The translations under genes were made by a program, and so were the position numbers. From NCBI GenBank assembly GCA_947034895.1, contig OX344765.1, positions 16,931,001 to 16,995,000 on the forward strand: DNA of 64,000 bases, read 5' to 3'. Source of the DNA: Rhytidiadelphus loreus. Taxonomy: Eukaryota > Streptophyta > Bryopsida > Hypnales > Hylocomiaceae. Positions 36,801-48,797 of the stretch are shown piece after piece. The notes beneath the pieces are model-generated. The model was not told where the DNA came from and made no database searches. It saw nothing but the letters and a program-made list of their open reading frames with translations. Positions within the stretch are counted from its first letter, which is position 1, and the number at the start of each line of letters is the position of its first letter.

Positions 36801-39800
36801 TTTCTTGTGCGGGACTTGTGCAGGGAAAGAGAGAAGTACCATAAGCAGCTAGAGGATCAAGCGGCAGAATACAAAGTTATAATTCAGCACCATCTATCCG
36901 TGAATGAAAAGATGTTGCGAGACAAAGAACAACTCTCTGAGAAATGCTGCAATCTTGCTGGAATCCTTTCTGTCGCTGAGTCCAAGGTAGGTTCCGGGAA
37001 TTATTCTGTCATGGTCAGTCTTACAGTAAAGTGATATCGCATTGTATTGATTCTGAGGGTATATGTGCCCTCATTGTTGAGAATAGTGCCTTGGTAATTT
37101 TGTTTGCTTTTGCCAAAGAATGACCATTCGGCCACGAATGTCTGGTAGTGGCCTGAGAGATGCAACTCGGTTAAAAGCTCTTAACACATGTCTCGAATAG
37201 CTCGATCTTAACTGATAAATATTCTAAAAACAGACATTATCACTCTTGCAGTTTGATGAGAAGGTGAGACAACTCTCAGAGCAGTGGTCTCGTGAGATGA
37301 AGAAGGTACGGAACCAGGGGATCAGGCTTTGTATGGTTTGCTAATTTATAGACCATGGTTTACAAATACATGGATTCTGCAAGACACTACTTGACTGAAT
37401 TAGCATGCGTCAAATTGTATCTGAAGCTTTATTTCTAAATACCGTTTATGTATTAGTTCACAAGTTTGAGGCCAAGGATAATGATGCATTAAAAGAGACG
37501 CTGTGAATGTGAACTCACTGTTTATTGCAGGCAAAAGAGCTCTGGGCTGTTGGAGAGAAACAAAGGCAGAAGCAATGGCAAGAAAAGAAAATAAAGGACC
37601 TGAAGGAGACAGCAATCCGGGGCCTGGAGCCCCACCTCGATAATCTCAATGAAGTACTCTTCGACAAAGATCTCTTTATTCTCGTTCTGTATTCCTCATT
37701 TTCCACCTTCCCTATTATCAAATGCTGCAGAATATGTGAACTCAAATTTGAAAAGGGCAGTTGTGTCGTGCGTATAAGATGAGCATGGTTTTTCAGCTCT
37801 GTACTTTACTCACCACAAAGCGGTGAATGATGCAGACTCTGCAGTGGTCAATGCCTCATGACTGCTTTGTAAATATTTTGAATGTTATTCGAATCTTTCA
37901 AAATCTTAAGTTCAGAAAATCTTTAGTCAAAGATGCATATAGTGACTTCAGCACCTTCTGTGTTCTTTAGGCAAAGCTTTAACTTGTCCCTACTCTCCAA
38001 TGCCCCCCCGTGTCGAAAAGTAACATCATGGTCTGATTTTACAGAAACACAGGCAAGAACTTGCAAAGCAGGAATCACTGCATGCACAGGAACTGCAGGG
38101 TAAATTAGATGCCCAGAACCTGGAGTATCGACGTCAAATGTGCGAATTGCGAGACCACCTGCAGCAGGTAACGTTCTTTCAGCTTTATCGTCACAGTTTT
38201 GCTACATGCCTTTCAGTGTTTCTTGCTTTTAGGCTACATTTGATACATTCGGATCATACCATTTTCTTTTGTTAAATTGGTATGCCATTTTCTTTTGTTA
38301 AATTGTTAAATTGTTATTTGTCAAATTGGTTCCCTGAATTTTTTATTTTACGCCAACTTTGTTAATGACTCACCCTTTAGGAAATTGTCTAACTCACGTC
38401 CACCGTGCTCTCGTTTCTGAAATATGGGCATAGGAGAGAGATAAGATGCTGGACAACGAACGCCTTGCTGCACATGCTCGAATGGCCGAAGTGGCTGAGA
38501 AGTTCGTCAATTTCATATCTACTGTTTGGCTAAGTCCATATAGCAAAATAGGAAAACGATTTTACTCTACACATGTACTTGGTACTTGGTGGATGATTTT
38601 ACTATGCAAAAGGAACATGTGAAGATCTTAAGAAACAAAATGAGTAAGACTTCACTCTTTCATGGCAGGTTTGAGCAGCAAGCCATTCAGCAGCGCATGC
38701 GAGTAGCCACTGAGATAACAGCTCAACTTGAACGGTCCGAAGCAGGCCGACGAGAGGATAAACAATACTCTCAAGAGCTTTTAGCTCGTTTTCAGAAGGA
38801 GGTTTCTGAAAGGTGTTATCTCTGTGCTCGAATTTCAGCAATAACAAAGATTATTTTGAAAAACTTAAATTTTGCTCAGTTCTGATCATTTTCCCGACTT
38901 TGCACTTTGTGTGTCTTTCTAGAGCTGAAAATAAGTTCAATTGATAAACAAACCAAATTGAATTGGAGAATAATTCAACTGTTGATTGCAAGACTGTGCA
39001 GAGAGGAGACATTAAGGAAGCAGATGGAAAAGAATGTAGAGGAAATGGCGATGAAGAAGGACCGTCAGATTGAGCAGCTGAAGTCTCAAATGATCGCAAG
39101 AACTCACCAATTTCAACAGAGATTTGACGATCGCATCTGTGAAGGAATGAAGGAGAAAGAGAAGGAACTGCTCGCCAAGTACGTGACACTTACTAGCAAA
39201 CTCTGTCCGAATGTTTTACAGCACAATGTTCTGCTGTCCTGACATGAGAATTAGTTCTCTTTAGAATAATTGTTTAGAAATACCTACTGGAACGTGAAGA
39301 CTGTCAAAGTGTAACTGACGACAATTTCAGGTTGACGAAGGAACGGGACGATCAAATTGAGGTAGTGATTGAGAAACTTGAGTCCGAGAAGGAGGAGTTG
39401 ATAGCACAGAACAAGCAGGAAGTGACGACGAAGGTAAATGAAGTCCTTGCAGCTAAGCGCGAGGTTGAACAGGAGTTAAAAGAATTCAAATCCAAATTTA
39501 CTGAGCTCAGTAAAGCTGTGCTTTCGGTAAGCTCCTTGTCCAAGCTCAGAAAGTGTGTTGTGACTTTTAGTCCCAGAGATGATTCTCTTTCTGAGTTTCT
39601 CTACAATGATTCGAAATGAATCGAAATTCTGATCATTGTCCGAAAGATCGATCACAGCGGGTTAAAGTAGGTTGAACATACCCCTTGAGTAATTCGTATT
39701 TTTTGCCATCTATTCAAAGGGTTGAAGTGACAGCATGGCGTAACAAGCGACAGTAGATAAATCAGTTAGCTCCTAATTAATTGCTACATAAATTTATGGA

Positions 39801-41128
39801 TGGAGACCTGTTCATTCACGAAGGCTTTCTCTGTCAACCAAACTAATCCAGGATGCAAGTTCTTCTTGCCTCTTCCAAGATTCGTGACTTGCACGCAGTA
39901 ATGGTACTTGGAATCTAACTTTTACTAAATATCCGAAAATGCATCTCGGAGTTCTTAGAAGCGAAGCTTCTCACGCGCTGTCAGCATATCTTTTGCAGTC
40001 TTGGTCATGCTTGCTTATTAGTCATCTCCATTCTCAAGTAATTTTGGCTCACGATTATGGATACTCATGCTGAGATTCCACCAGCTCAAAGCGGAGACGG
40101 ACATGGAGCTCGAGGAAGCAGAGAAGAAGGCTGCGTCCTTGCGTAGAGAGATACAGAATCAAGCCCATGTCATCGAAGAGCTTCGCAACCAGGTAGTTTC
40201 GTCTTCACATTCTGGAGGCTTTGAAAGAACGCTTATTGATTTTCGCTCTGGATGAACGGAAGTTGATAACAGTCATCAATGGTAAACAGTTGAAAACTAA
40301 GTTATTTACCGTGACCTTACACACTATTATGCTCTCCCTCAGTGTTAAGAGTGGTGCTTAAGAGCAAAGTTCGTAAGAATGAGTTTAGGACACCCTTTGG
40401 ATTAGATTCACTTTGCTAACATCACTCTCAGCACCATGTGCGAACATAACTTTGCCAAAAGAAAAGGAGATCGCCGGAAATCAGGGCCCTCCACGATTGG
40501 ACGTTGACGTGAATCTGACGAGAAAATGACGATGAGCACGTGGTTTCGACAGGTTTCACAGTATGACACTATGCTTAAGGATCAAGAGGGAGTATTTGAG
40601 TCGAGGTTGAGGGACGAGCAGACGCGGTTACAACAGACGAAGACGGACTTACACGAGAGCAATTCCAAAGCTAATGAAATGCGCACTCGCAAGGTTCTTC
40701 TTATCGCACAAAATATAATGGTGTGGCATACTCATCCTGAAGCGAACCATGATTGCATTTTCCTGTGACCGTAAATGTCGAAATCCTAGGAGGACCAGTG
40801 CAATCCGGCACGTACTGGTCTATAGACGTCAGGGTCTGAACATAAATGAGGCGTTGCTGGACAGAGGATTATCCAATTGAACACAACTTCAGAACTGAAA
40901 ATTAGCACATACAACTCTTGCAAACTTCTTGATAAAATGCTCTGTTTTGTTGGTATGCTTCAGGTTGAAGAGCTGGCAGAAGTGGAAGCTCGAGTGCGAC
41001 AAGCAATAGTGAAAAAAGACGTTGTGATTGCAAGCTTACGAGAACAACTTTTGACGGCCCACAGACAAATAAAGGCCACTGAGTACCTTCTTCAACGAGA
41101 GCACAACGCATTTGTCCGTGAGTCATGA
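33803..41128 (+). CDS. CEP131: CEP131 (AZI1)-like centriolar/ciliary coiled-coil protein, 13 exons
   Basis: Exons: 33803-34198, 34418-36639, 36824-36986, 37252-37305, 37531-37653, 38045-38167, 38434-38501, 38669-38812, 39002-39178, 39331-39526, 40085-40192, 40553-40693, 40964-41128. All have GT-AG junctions and matching phases, giving 1359 residues. Residues 1 to about 828 are Ser-rich and disordered; from about 830 to the end it is almost continuous coiled coil. The stretch KELWAVGEKQRQKQW ... IRGLEPHLDNL (about 947-985) followed by KHRQELAKQESLHAQEL matches the conserved core of animal CEP131, and the C-terminal KKDVVIASLREQ matches its tail. CEP131 works at basal bodies and centriolar satellites and is needed for cilia or flagella; in a plant it would act in spermatid basal-body assembly. 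The animal protein is near 1080 residues; the excess is in the N-terminal linker. Family assignment is strong; the exact start is less sure. Confidence 0.88.
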
Positions 41129-41718
41129 TATTCCATGAAAGCGTCTGGTCCAAAAATCGAGCCCAAGAAGAGAATAGCCAGCAAGTACACATGAACTGAG
41201 AGATCTCCGATCCGGACTGGGATATAATCGGCATCAAAGGAGCTGATCAACCGACATTGGCACTCATCAGGAAATTCTATGACCTTTCATCAACTATTTG
41301 TTAACCGTCATGCTCATGCACTTCATGAGCTCTTGTTGGCCAAAATCCACAGGGAGGGCACAAAGTACTTGTTGTGGAGTCCACACAACGACCCTGGCCA
41401 GAGTAAAAGAAGTGAAGAGAAAAAGCATCACATCTGAAGGTAACTCACTTGACCGAGAACTAAGACCACTGAAGAGAAAAGTTGGTGCTGATATCTTCCC
41501 AGTCTGTAATATATAAGTAGTAGCACAAGCTCCAATTTAGAGCATAACACTTTCAAAAATATGTCAGCAGACCAACGCAATTAGGTAGGAAGGTAATAAC
41601 GAAAATGTCAGAGAGTAATACTGACATAATTGCAATTATTCTGAATTTGACTTGGTTCATAAGATGTTTATAATAGGTAATTTAGAGCATGTAGTATTCA
41701 AACAACTCACCCTACTGT

Positions 41719-42692
41719 CTAAAACTCATATGTGCTCTTAGTTTGAATGGTTACACTATCAGAGCCTGCAATGATAACAACGCTGGCCATGTTCAAGAAA
41801 AGACCATGGTCCACCACTCCTTCCAATGCCGAAATTGCCTTGGCTGCTGCATTGGCATCTTTAATGGGATCCTGTCATTTAACAGTTTGTAAGAACACGC
41901 TCGAACTGAAAGGCCATATTTCATATCAAGGCCACCCTTAAAATATTGATCGTGTACAGAGAATGTGGGTACCTGGAAGTAAAGGTCAACCGTGTAATTT
42001 GAATTGTCCATCACATACGGTCTGTCTCCATCCATATGCAGTCTAACCTGGAAAAAGGGTAATATTAAGTGAAGCACTTGGTGGCTTATTAAGTAGCTAC
42101 AATTTTCTAATTCCCTAAGCATACACCTTAATTGCATTGAAGATACACCCAGACAGCTTAAATATCACCTTCTGTAATACCACACTCTCTGTTCTTTCAC
42201 CATATCCCAGTGTGCATACTCACTTAGCACCTTTATTATCACCTATTGTTATGTCACTGGAATTGTTATTGTTTGCATACAAATGTGATAATAAGCGTGG
42301 AGGGTTGTAAATCACCTTCTTTAACTCCTGCAAGCCCTAGTTAGTCTCTAATTTCATTGTTATGTGCAACACTAGTGATTGCCAAAAGATAAAAGAACTT
42401 CAGATAATAGCATGCCTTGTGATCATCTGAGATGTGACACTAAGGAGGTCTGGGTGTAGAATTGGGTGTAGAATCTTTTCAGTCACATACCATTGATAAT
42501 CAAATGTTGAGTATAGTGGAACTTTGCTTTCTTTTTCAAATATTTGTACAAAATATAATAAAACAAGATACTATTAGTACAATTCAAGAACTTCCAGTAG
42601 GGCAGACCAAAACCAATGCCAAATCAAAGTACCTCACAGCCAACAACTTCTGGGAGATTCTTCAAACGCTCCGTATTGTACTTCTAGCAAAA
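41719..42692 (-). pseudogene. 3' end of a ribose-5-phosphate isomerase (RpiA type) gene
   Basis: Three exons on the minus strand: 42633-42692 (KYNTERLKNLPEVVGCE), 41973-42047 (DGDRPYVMDNSNYTVDLYF) and 41719-41871 (DPIKDANAAAKAI ... LEGVVDHGLFLNMASVVIIAG, then TAG). They are joined by good GT-AG introns. This is the C-terminal third of plant RpiA, which interconverts ribose-5- and ribulose-5-phosphate. The Trp of the usual QFCWKY is a TAG (42684-42686), and no earlier exons were found; a Harbinger-like element begins 77 bp upstream. Introns are kept, so it is a genomic duplicate or a broken gene, not a retrocopy. It converges on the CEP131 gene. Confidence 0.8.
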
Positions 42693-42768
42693 CTGAATAT
42701 GGTAGTCTGCTGTAGTTCTGACCCTGTTCTTAAGACCATCCCTAGGCAGGGTCTGAAATGGACATTAA

Positions 42769-43500
42769 GGGTACGTTTGCACCTGTTGTTAATTATAACT
42801 TTGGTGTCATTAGGGGGCTTGGTTACACAGAATATCGCACCGAGGCTCTTTCGGCGGCAGGGCTAGGATGCGGGCAGATTGGGACAGCCACTGACGGGAC
42901 CCCAGTCACCCCACAACCTTCTTTTCGTTTTGGTTTAAAATTGATTTTTCCAACAAAGTAGAATAGAATGAATTAGTACAAGATTTTCATTAAGAAAATT
43001 GAACCAATGATGTGGATCTTGTGCCACTAATTCGCTTAAGCCCAATTGCCAATCTAGAGTGGACGTAGGTGTGGAGATAGGATTTTTGTACTAGTGGAGC
43101 AGTGATGGGTGAAACAAAACATGTGGGATATGTGAATTAGGACAAAAAAGAGCTCTTTCACTCATGGTTAAGTGGAAACGCAGGAATTGTGATAAAAGTC
43201 AAATTTCAGACCTCATTTAGACAAAGTAGACTATATTTTTTCAAAAAACTTCAAACCAAAAGAAGTTGGGGAATCAAGTACACTTTTATCTCCAAAAATC
43301 CGTTTGAGATTTCAATACCCCAACTAAAAGTTATGAACAAATTTCAAAGGAGGTGTTTGAAAATGTCCCCAAACCCCACCCCACCTCCTCTAGAATTTGT
43401 TTAGAACTCTTACATGAGGAGTCAAAATCTCAAGCGGATTTTAGGGGATAAATGTTAGCTTGCTTCTCCCACTTCTTCTAGTTCAATTTGTTTTAAGGAG
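42769..43500. repeat. Left inverted arm
   Basis: Reverse complement of 46265-46997 apart from a handful of substitutions and one G-run length difference (attaggggg against attagggggg). The identity ends at 'caatttgtttt'. Confidence 0.9.
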
Positions 43501-45325
43501 ATTTTAGAATACGCTACTAACTTCTACTGAAATTCTACAAGAGCTTGATAGTTTCTTAATACAAACAATGTGCATTTGCATATTTAATCACATATATGTA
43601 TAGGTAATTACTTTATGAGAATCTCAGTAGTGATGTTTTTATCATCAACCCTCCATTGTAAATATTTGTTTCATATATATGTGTAATGCATAAGTTTTGT
43701 CAATCACAACAAACTTTCATTCAAGCAATGAAAAAAAATTGTACTTTTCAAGTACTTAAAAGTTATGTGTTTTTAAACTAATTTGACACATACTAATTAT
43801 TAAAGATATTAGAAGCTTGATATGAATATTTTCTATTCATAAATTTGAACATCAAACAAAATAAAAATGTCAAAAAGGTTGTACAATGTTACATACTATG
43901 AATTAATAGTACATATAGGGCTAGTTTGAATTGACTTTTGGCATTTGGGGATTAAATACCATTAAATTTGCAGTGAGTTTAGACAAAATAAATGAATATT
44001 TTGAAATAATTAAATTAAAAAATGTTTTCAAAATGTAAGCAATGATGAATTCTAAAATTATAAAGGATTGAGTACTTTGGAAGAAAATAATTGAGGACAA
44101 TGGTGTTAAGTTCTATAAACATGTCCCTTCTAACCCTTCTTTGAAAATTCTCCACCATTGACATTGTACCATATTCAACACTTTTCAATTTTTTTTATAG
44201 AAAATGAAGTTGTTCATAGTTATACCTCAAATTTTCCTTTCCCCCTTGTTTCATTTTTGTTTCAACATTTAGTACATTATTATACTTTTTCAAAGTAAAT
44301 TCACAACTAAAAATGAGTCTAATGTTATTTGAAATAGTGATGGAATACCTAATGATTAAATGTATAAAAAAAGTTAAAATTGTTTTAAAAACATGTCATT
44401 AATAGACAATTAAATTTGAAATTAATACATATTTCATACCTTCTCATAAGAAGTTTCATTTCTTGTAAGATCCCCTCTATGTGATAAGAGCTCTGACATG
44501 CTTTGATGTGCTACTAAACAAAAACAAAAAGGGTTCTCTTTATACAAACCTAGTAAATAAATAAATAAGTATTTGCATCACATCCTAATATTCAAACCCA
44601 ATATAATTAGCTTGAGAGAGGAAATGGACTCCTTTTGCATTCTCAAGTGATTGGAATTTTAGATATTGACAAGTTTCTTTTATCATCATAAATCTATGAA
44701 CAAGTGCTTGCAATACATGAAGGGCTGAGCAATTGGCATAAGATATCCACCAACATTTTCAAAATCCCAATGTTGTTTTGATGTAGAATATCGATATGGA
44801 TTGAAAAGTATGAATTGTAGAAGGGTGTCATTCCCCCATTAAAACCCTAGAGAGCTCTCTGTTACAAAAGTTGAGAGCAATTTTATTGCAGAAAATGAAA
44901 ACTTGACAACATTCTTGAACTAACATTTCAACATTTCAAATTTGAAAGCATGAATCGATTAAAATAGAACAAGCACTTACAAGCACACAATGAAGTGAAT
45001 ACTTTTTTGATTTTGAAGTCTTGAGAACCCTTTGTAGAATATGATTTCCAAAAATTCAACCATGAATAATTGTTGATTCAATATTCTACACCACCACATT
45101 GAAAATGTTGAAACAATACCTTAAAATAATTGTTGATTCAATATTCCTACACTAGCATATTTGAATTATTGAAACAATACCTTTGATTCACAACATTGAT
45201 TCAAAATAACTTGTGACATTGTTGAGACAACCTTAACCCCTACAGGGTTTTGACTATGTTTTCACCAAAACAACTCTAAAATTGTCATTTCTAAGACAAC
45301 CACCAAATTTTAGAAAAAAAAAAGA

Positions 45326-46170
45326 ATTTTGGACAAATGTAACCATAGAATCTTTTACTAGACTAATTTGAAAAGATGTGGGAAAAATTTCAGAAATTTT
45401 CACTGTGTAGATTGCAAGATATTAGTGTTTGAAGTTACAAAAATCCTTTTTTCACCACTGCAAAAATCGGGGCAGTTGCACTTCAAAAGGCAATATTTGT
45501 ATAAAAAAATTGTCTCGAATGGTTGTAACTCCTTTAATTAATTTTTCTTTTCAAGTTGCTTACATGCTTGAAAATTTTCAAATCCTTTGGAATTCTACAA
45601 CATGTACAAAAAATAGTTAGTAGAAAGAAATAGAAAATGAGCCAAAATACTAGATTGCTAACAATTTATTTATGGAATTGAAAAATTCCAATCCCAATGG
45701 TCGAAATGTTTTAATAAACAATCTACAACTATTATATTTATTTTCTTTAAAAATATTAAAAATAGAATTAATTTAAGGATTTCAAACTTTTTTTGTAATG
45801 TACATATTCTATAATTAGTGGCAAACTACCCCAAACTAAAACTCTTCATAATTTTTGACTCATTGATCAAAATGGAATGAGTCAAAGCTTACCACTTAGG
45901 TAAAATCTAATAAACCAATTCCAATTTTTTTATTTTAAAAAAAAGTCATTTTTAAAGAAGTTTTCCAAGCTGCCTGGGCTATCCAAAGTCCAAAGAAAAT
46001 CACATATCATGCAATAACTTTTTAACTATGTAATCAGAAGTTACAAAATTGTTTGGGCCTTGAAGCTACTCCTTGGGCACATGTAGTGTGAAAATTTAAA
46101 ACAAAAGAAAACAAAAAAAACATCATCCGTAGTGAGCTGCCCAAAATTGCTATGTTGCCAGAAATATTGA
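45326..46170. repeat. AT-rich dispersed repeat, copy 2, inside the Harbinger-like element
   Basis: Collinear with 1-740 plus 1967-2060. It preserves the uninterrupted sequence at the TTAA insertion point of copy 1. No coding capacity. Confidence 0.7.
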
Positions 46171-46264
46171 TTAAATGTTCTTAAGAAATTGAGATGTAAC
46201 TAGAAACGCAAGAATTGTGTTTAAAGTTGAAATTTAGACTTCATTTGGACATAGTATTATGGCT

Positions 46265-46997
46265 TCCTTAAAAACAAATTGAACTAGAAGAAGTGGGAGA
46301 AGCAAGCTAACATTTATCCCCTAAAATCCGCTTGAGATTTTGACTCCTCATGTAAGAGTTCTAAACAAATTCTAGAGGAGGTGGGGTGGGGTTTGGGGAC
46401 ATTTTCAAACACCTCCTTTGAAATTTGTTCATAACTTTTAGTTGGGGTATTGAAATCTCAAACGGATTTTTGGAGATAAAAGTGTACTTGATTCCCCAAC
46501 TTCTTTTGGTTTGAAGTTTTTTGAAAAAATATAGTCTACTTTGTCTAAATGAGGTCTGAAATTTGACTTTTATCATAATTCCTGCGTTTCCACTTAACCA
46601 TGAGTGGAATAGCTCTTTTTTGTCCTAATTCACATATCCCACATGTTTTGTTTCACCCATCACTGCTCCACTAGTACAAAAATCCTATCTCCACACCTAC
46701 GTCCACTCTAGATTGGCAATTGGGCTTAAGCGAATTAGTGGCACAAGATCCACATCATTGGTTCAATTTTCTTAATGAAAATCTTGTACTAATTCATTCT
46801 ATTCTACTTTGTTGGAAAAATCAATTTTAAACCAAAACGAAAAGAAGGTTGTGGGGTGACTGGGGTCCCGTCAGTGGCTGTCCCAATCTGCCCGCATCCT
46901 AGCCCTGCCCCCGAAAGAGCCTCGGTGCGATATTCTGTGTAACCAAGCCCCCCTAATGACACCAAAGTTATAATTAACAACAGGTGCGAACGTACCC
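46265..46997. repeat. Right inverted arm
   Basis: Partner of the left arm. Visible differences include ttcggcgg against ttcggggg and agctctttc against agctattcc. Confidence 0.9.
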
Positions 46998-47000
46998 TAA

Positions 47001-48107
47001 GAGGTTGGAAAATGGATTTGTTGTAAGCATTGAATGTTTTGTCAATGTTTTGTCAATGTTATCAGAGCGGTTAAGCATTTGCCAAATGTTCCTTTATACT
47101 TTGCTAGTGGATGGAATAAGAGCAAAGGTGGATCGGACGATGCTATTTTGCGTGCGTAGAGCGGTGAGCGGTGAGCGTAGGGTCGCGAGCGTAGAACGCA
47201 AAAAGTTTTACTTTTTTCTTGAAGTGGGAAATAAAGTGAAAGTTTAGGGTTTTTTTAGAAGGAAGAATTCTTAAATTAGTATTAATGATGGACCTATGAC
47301 CGTAGAATATTTTGCAGAATTTTTCTGCATAAAAAGTGTAAGGTGGCCAAATATGTAGTTTAAGGTTGAGGAAAGATGCAAGTTTCAAGATGAAGGGTCT
47401 ATAACCGTGGAATCTAGGGATACGAATGATTAAAATATATAATTTTTGTGGTCGTGAATGTAAGCGCCATGGAAACAATAAATGGTGGATATTGTGAGGG
47501 ACAAAAGAGATTTCTTTGCAAAAGAGGTGTTCGAGAGAGTTCTAGAGAAGGAAAGAGGGAGTAAGAGAGTTCAAGAGAGGGACATTTGGTATGGAGGATT
47601 TACATAATTTGAGAGATGGGGGCCCAAGGTTAGATTAAAGAGGGTCAAGGCATTAGATAGGGAAAGCAAAGGAAATAAGCGAGGGTTATGTAGACATTTT
47701 CTTTGAAGACAGAGATTGGAAGTGGAGAAGTTAAGGGTTAATTGGAGGAACAATTAAACAGTGGGTTTAGGGTGGGAGAAAGAGACAGATATTGAGACCA
47801 TGAAAATGATGTTGTTTAGTTTAGGAAAAATTCTGCAAACGATAAGGGGGGTTGGTATGAGGTTTTTAGATTTGTTGGAGGGAGATGTACTTGGGTTTAG
47901 GTTTAAGGTAGAAAATAGGAAGGAGGCGGGGACTAAGGATTGGGGTGAATTAGTGGCAGTTGAACAAAAATTGAGCTATGCAAATAGAAATTGGGCAAAT
48001 GATTTAGGCACCAACATGACCATGTACAAGCTTTGATGGTGGCCCTTTTAGTCTCACCATCGTTTTCGTATTAGTGAAAAATAATGTCTTAATAGTATGA
48101 ACAATAA
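47001..48107. other. Intergenic, purine-rich on the plus strand
   Basis: After the TAA duplication, the sequence has 'gcggtgagcggtgagcg' short repeats (about 47160) and a long GA-rich stretch (47480-47960). The 91-codon frame at 47761-48036 lies in this purine-rich sequence and has no recognised motif. No gene supported. Confidence 0.4.
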
Positions 48108-48420
48108 TTACGCTCCATAATGCTTTAGGAGCAGAATTTGAAGAACTCTTTTAATCTCATTCCAGCTGAAACTAGGAGCGTGAATGAAGATATCAACCTC
48201 CGGATCTAGGCTACAGACTATGTTGAAGATGAAGTAGATGTGCTTACAATACGTCCATGCACCGCGCTTGCCGAGTGACTTGTCAAACATATCCTTGAAA
48301 GATTGGCAGTCACAGTTCGGGAACTGCCTAATCGTCAACAAGTACTTAGAAACCTTAGATATGCTTCTTGTCGGAATCCGTAATAGCTTAGTACGGACCT
48401 TAATAGACTAAGAAAAATTA
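48108..48420 (-). pseudogene. SWIM zinc-finger fragment (MULE-transposase type)
   Basis: The minus strand encodes KVSKYLLTIRQFPNCDCQSF ... LGKRGAWTYCKHIYFIF ... FSWNEIKRVLQ. The C-x-C ... C-x-H arrangement (NCDC, then YCKH) is a SWIM zinc finger, common in plant MULE and FAR1-type proteins, where it binds DNA or protein. The frame is open upstream to a possible acceptor near 48408 and ends at 48108. Nothing further of the gene is recognised nearby. It points away from the divergent promoter at 48684. Confidence 0.6.
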
Positions 48421-48683
48421 AAATAGATCAAAATTGAAAAAAATTAGTTTAGGCATAGATTAGCGGAAACAAATAAATACTTAGAATTAGTTTAGACTTC
48501 GTTCCGGAACCAGTACGAACGCATGACAGAACTTGACATCCAGGTGGACGGATTCAGGAGCCGGAACGCAGGAACCCAGAACGCAGGCATTAAATTCAGT
48601 AGCTTGCGGCGGTAGACTAGGAATACGTTACGGCGTTCCGTAGCCTGCGTTCCCGTTACAGTGAACGTTGGGCGCAGGATTTC

Positions 48684-48691
48684 TATATAAA
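48684..48691 (+). promoter_or_regulatory. TATA box of the TAG-interrupted gene
   Basis: TATATAAA is 107 bp before the ATG at 48798 and is followed by a pyrimidine-rich leader. Confidence 0.6.
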
Positions 48692-48797
48692 CCTAGTTCC
48701 TCTTCATTTCTCGCCCTCTTTCAGTTGCTCCGCATCTGGCTGATAGTGAGAGAAAGTGTGGTGAGTTAGGGTTACCGCGATAGGAGAGGTGAGACGA

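Larger units (their letters stand above)
42769..46997. mobile_element. PIF/Harbinger-like element with about 730-bp inverted arms, 4229 bp
   Basis: The ends are GGGTACGTTTGCACCTG (left) and, reverse-complemented, GGGTACGTTCGCACCTG (right), flanked by the 3-bp duplication TAA (42766-42768 and 46998-47000). The arms 42769-43500 and 46265-46997 are about 99% identical, so the insertion or arm homogenisation is recent. A 3-bp TWA duplication and GGG-starting ends are typical of PIF/Harbinger. The 2.76-kb centre is AT-rich and has no transposase, so the element is non-autonomous. Identical 71-codon frames in the two arms (43189-43404 plus, 46361-46576 minus) are one sequence seen twice. Confidence 0.8.

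Noticed and set aside
43189..46576. Two identical 71-codon frames 3 kb apart as a gene pair
   Set aside because: They are the same sequence in the two inverted arms of the Harbinger-like element.
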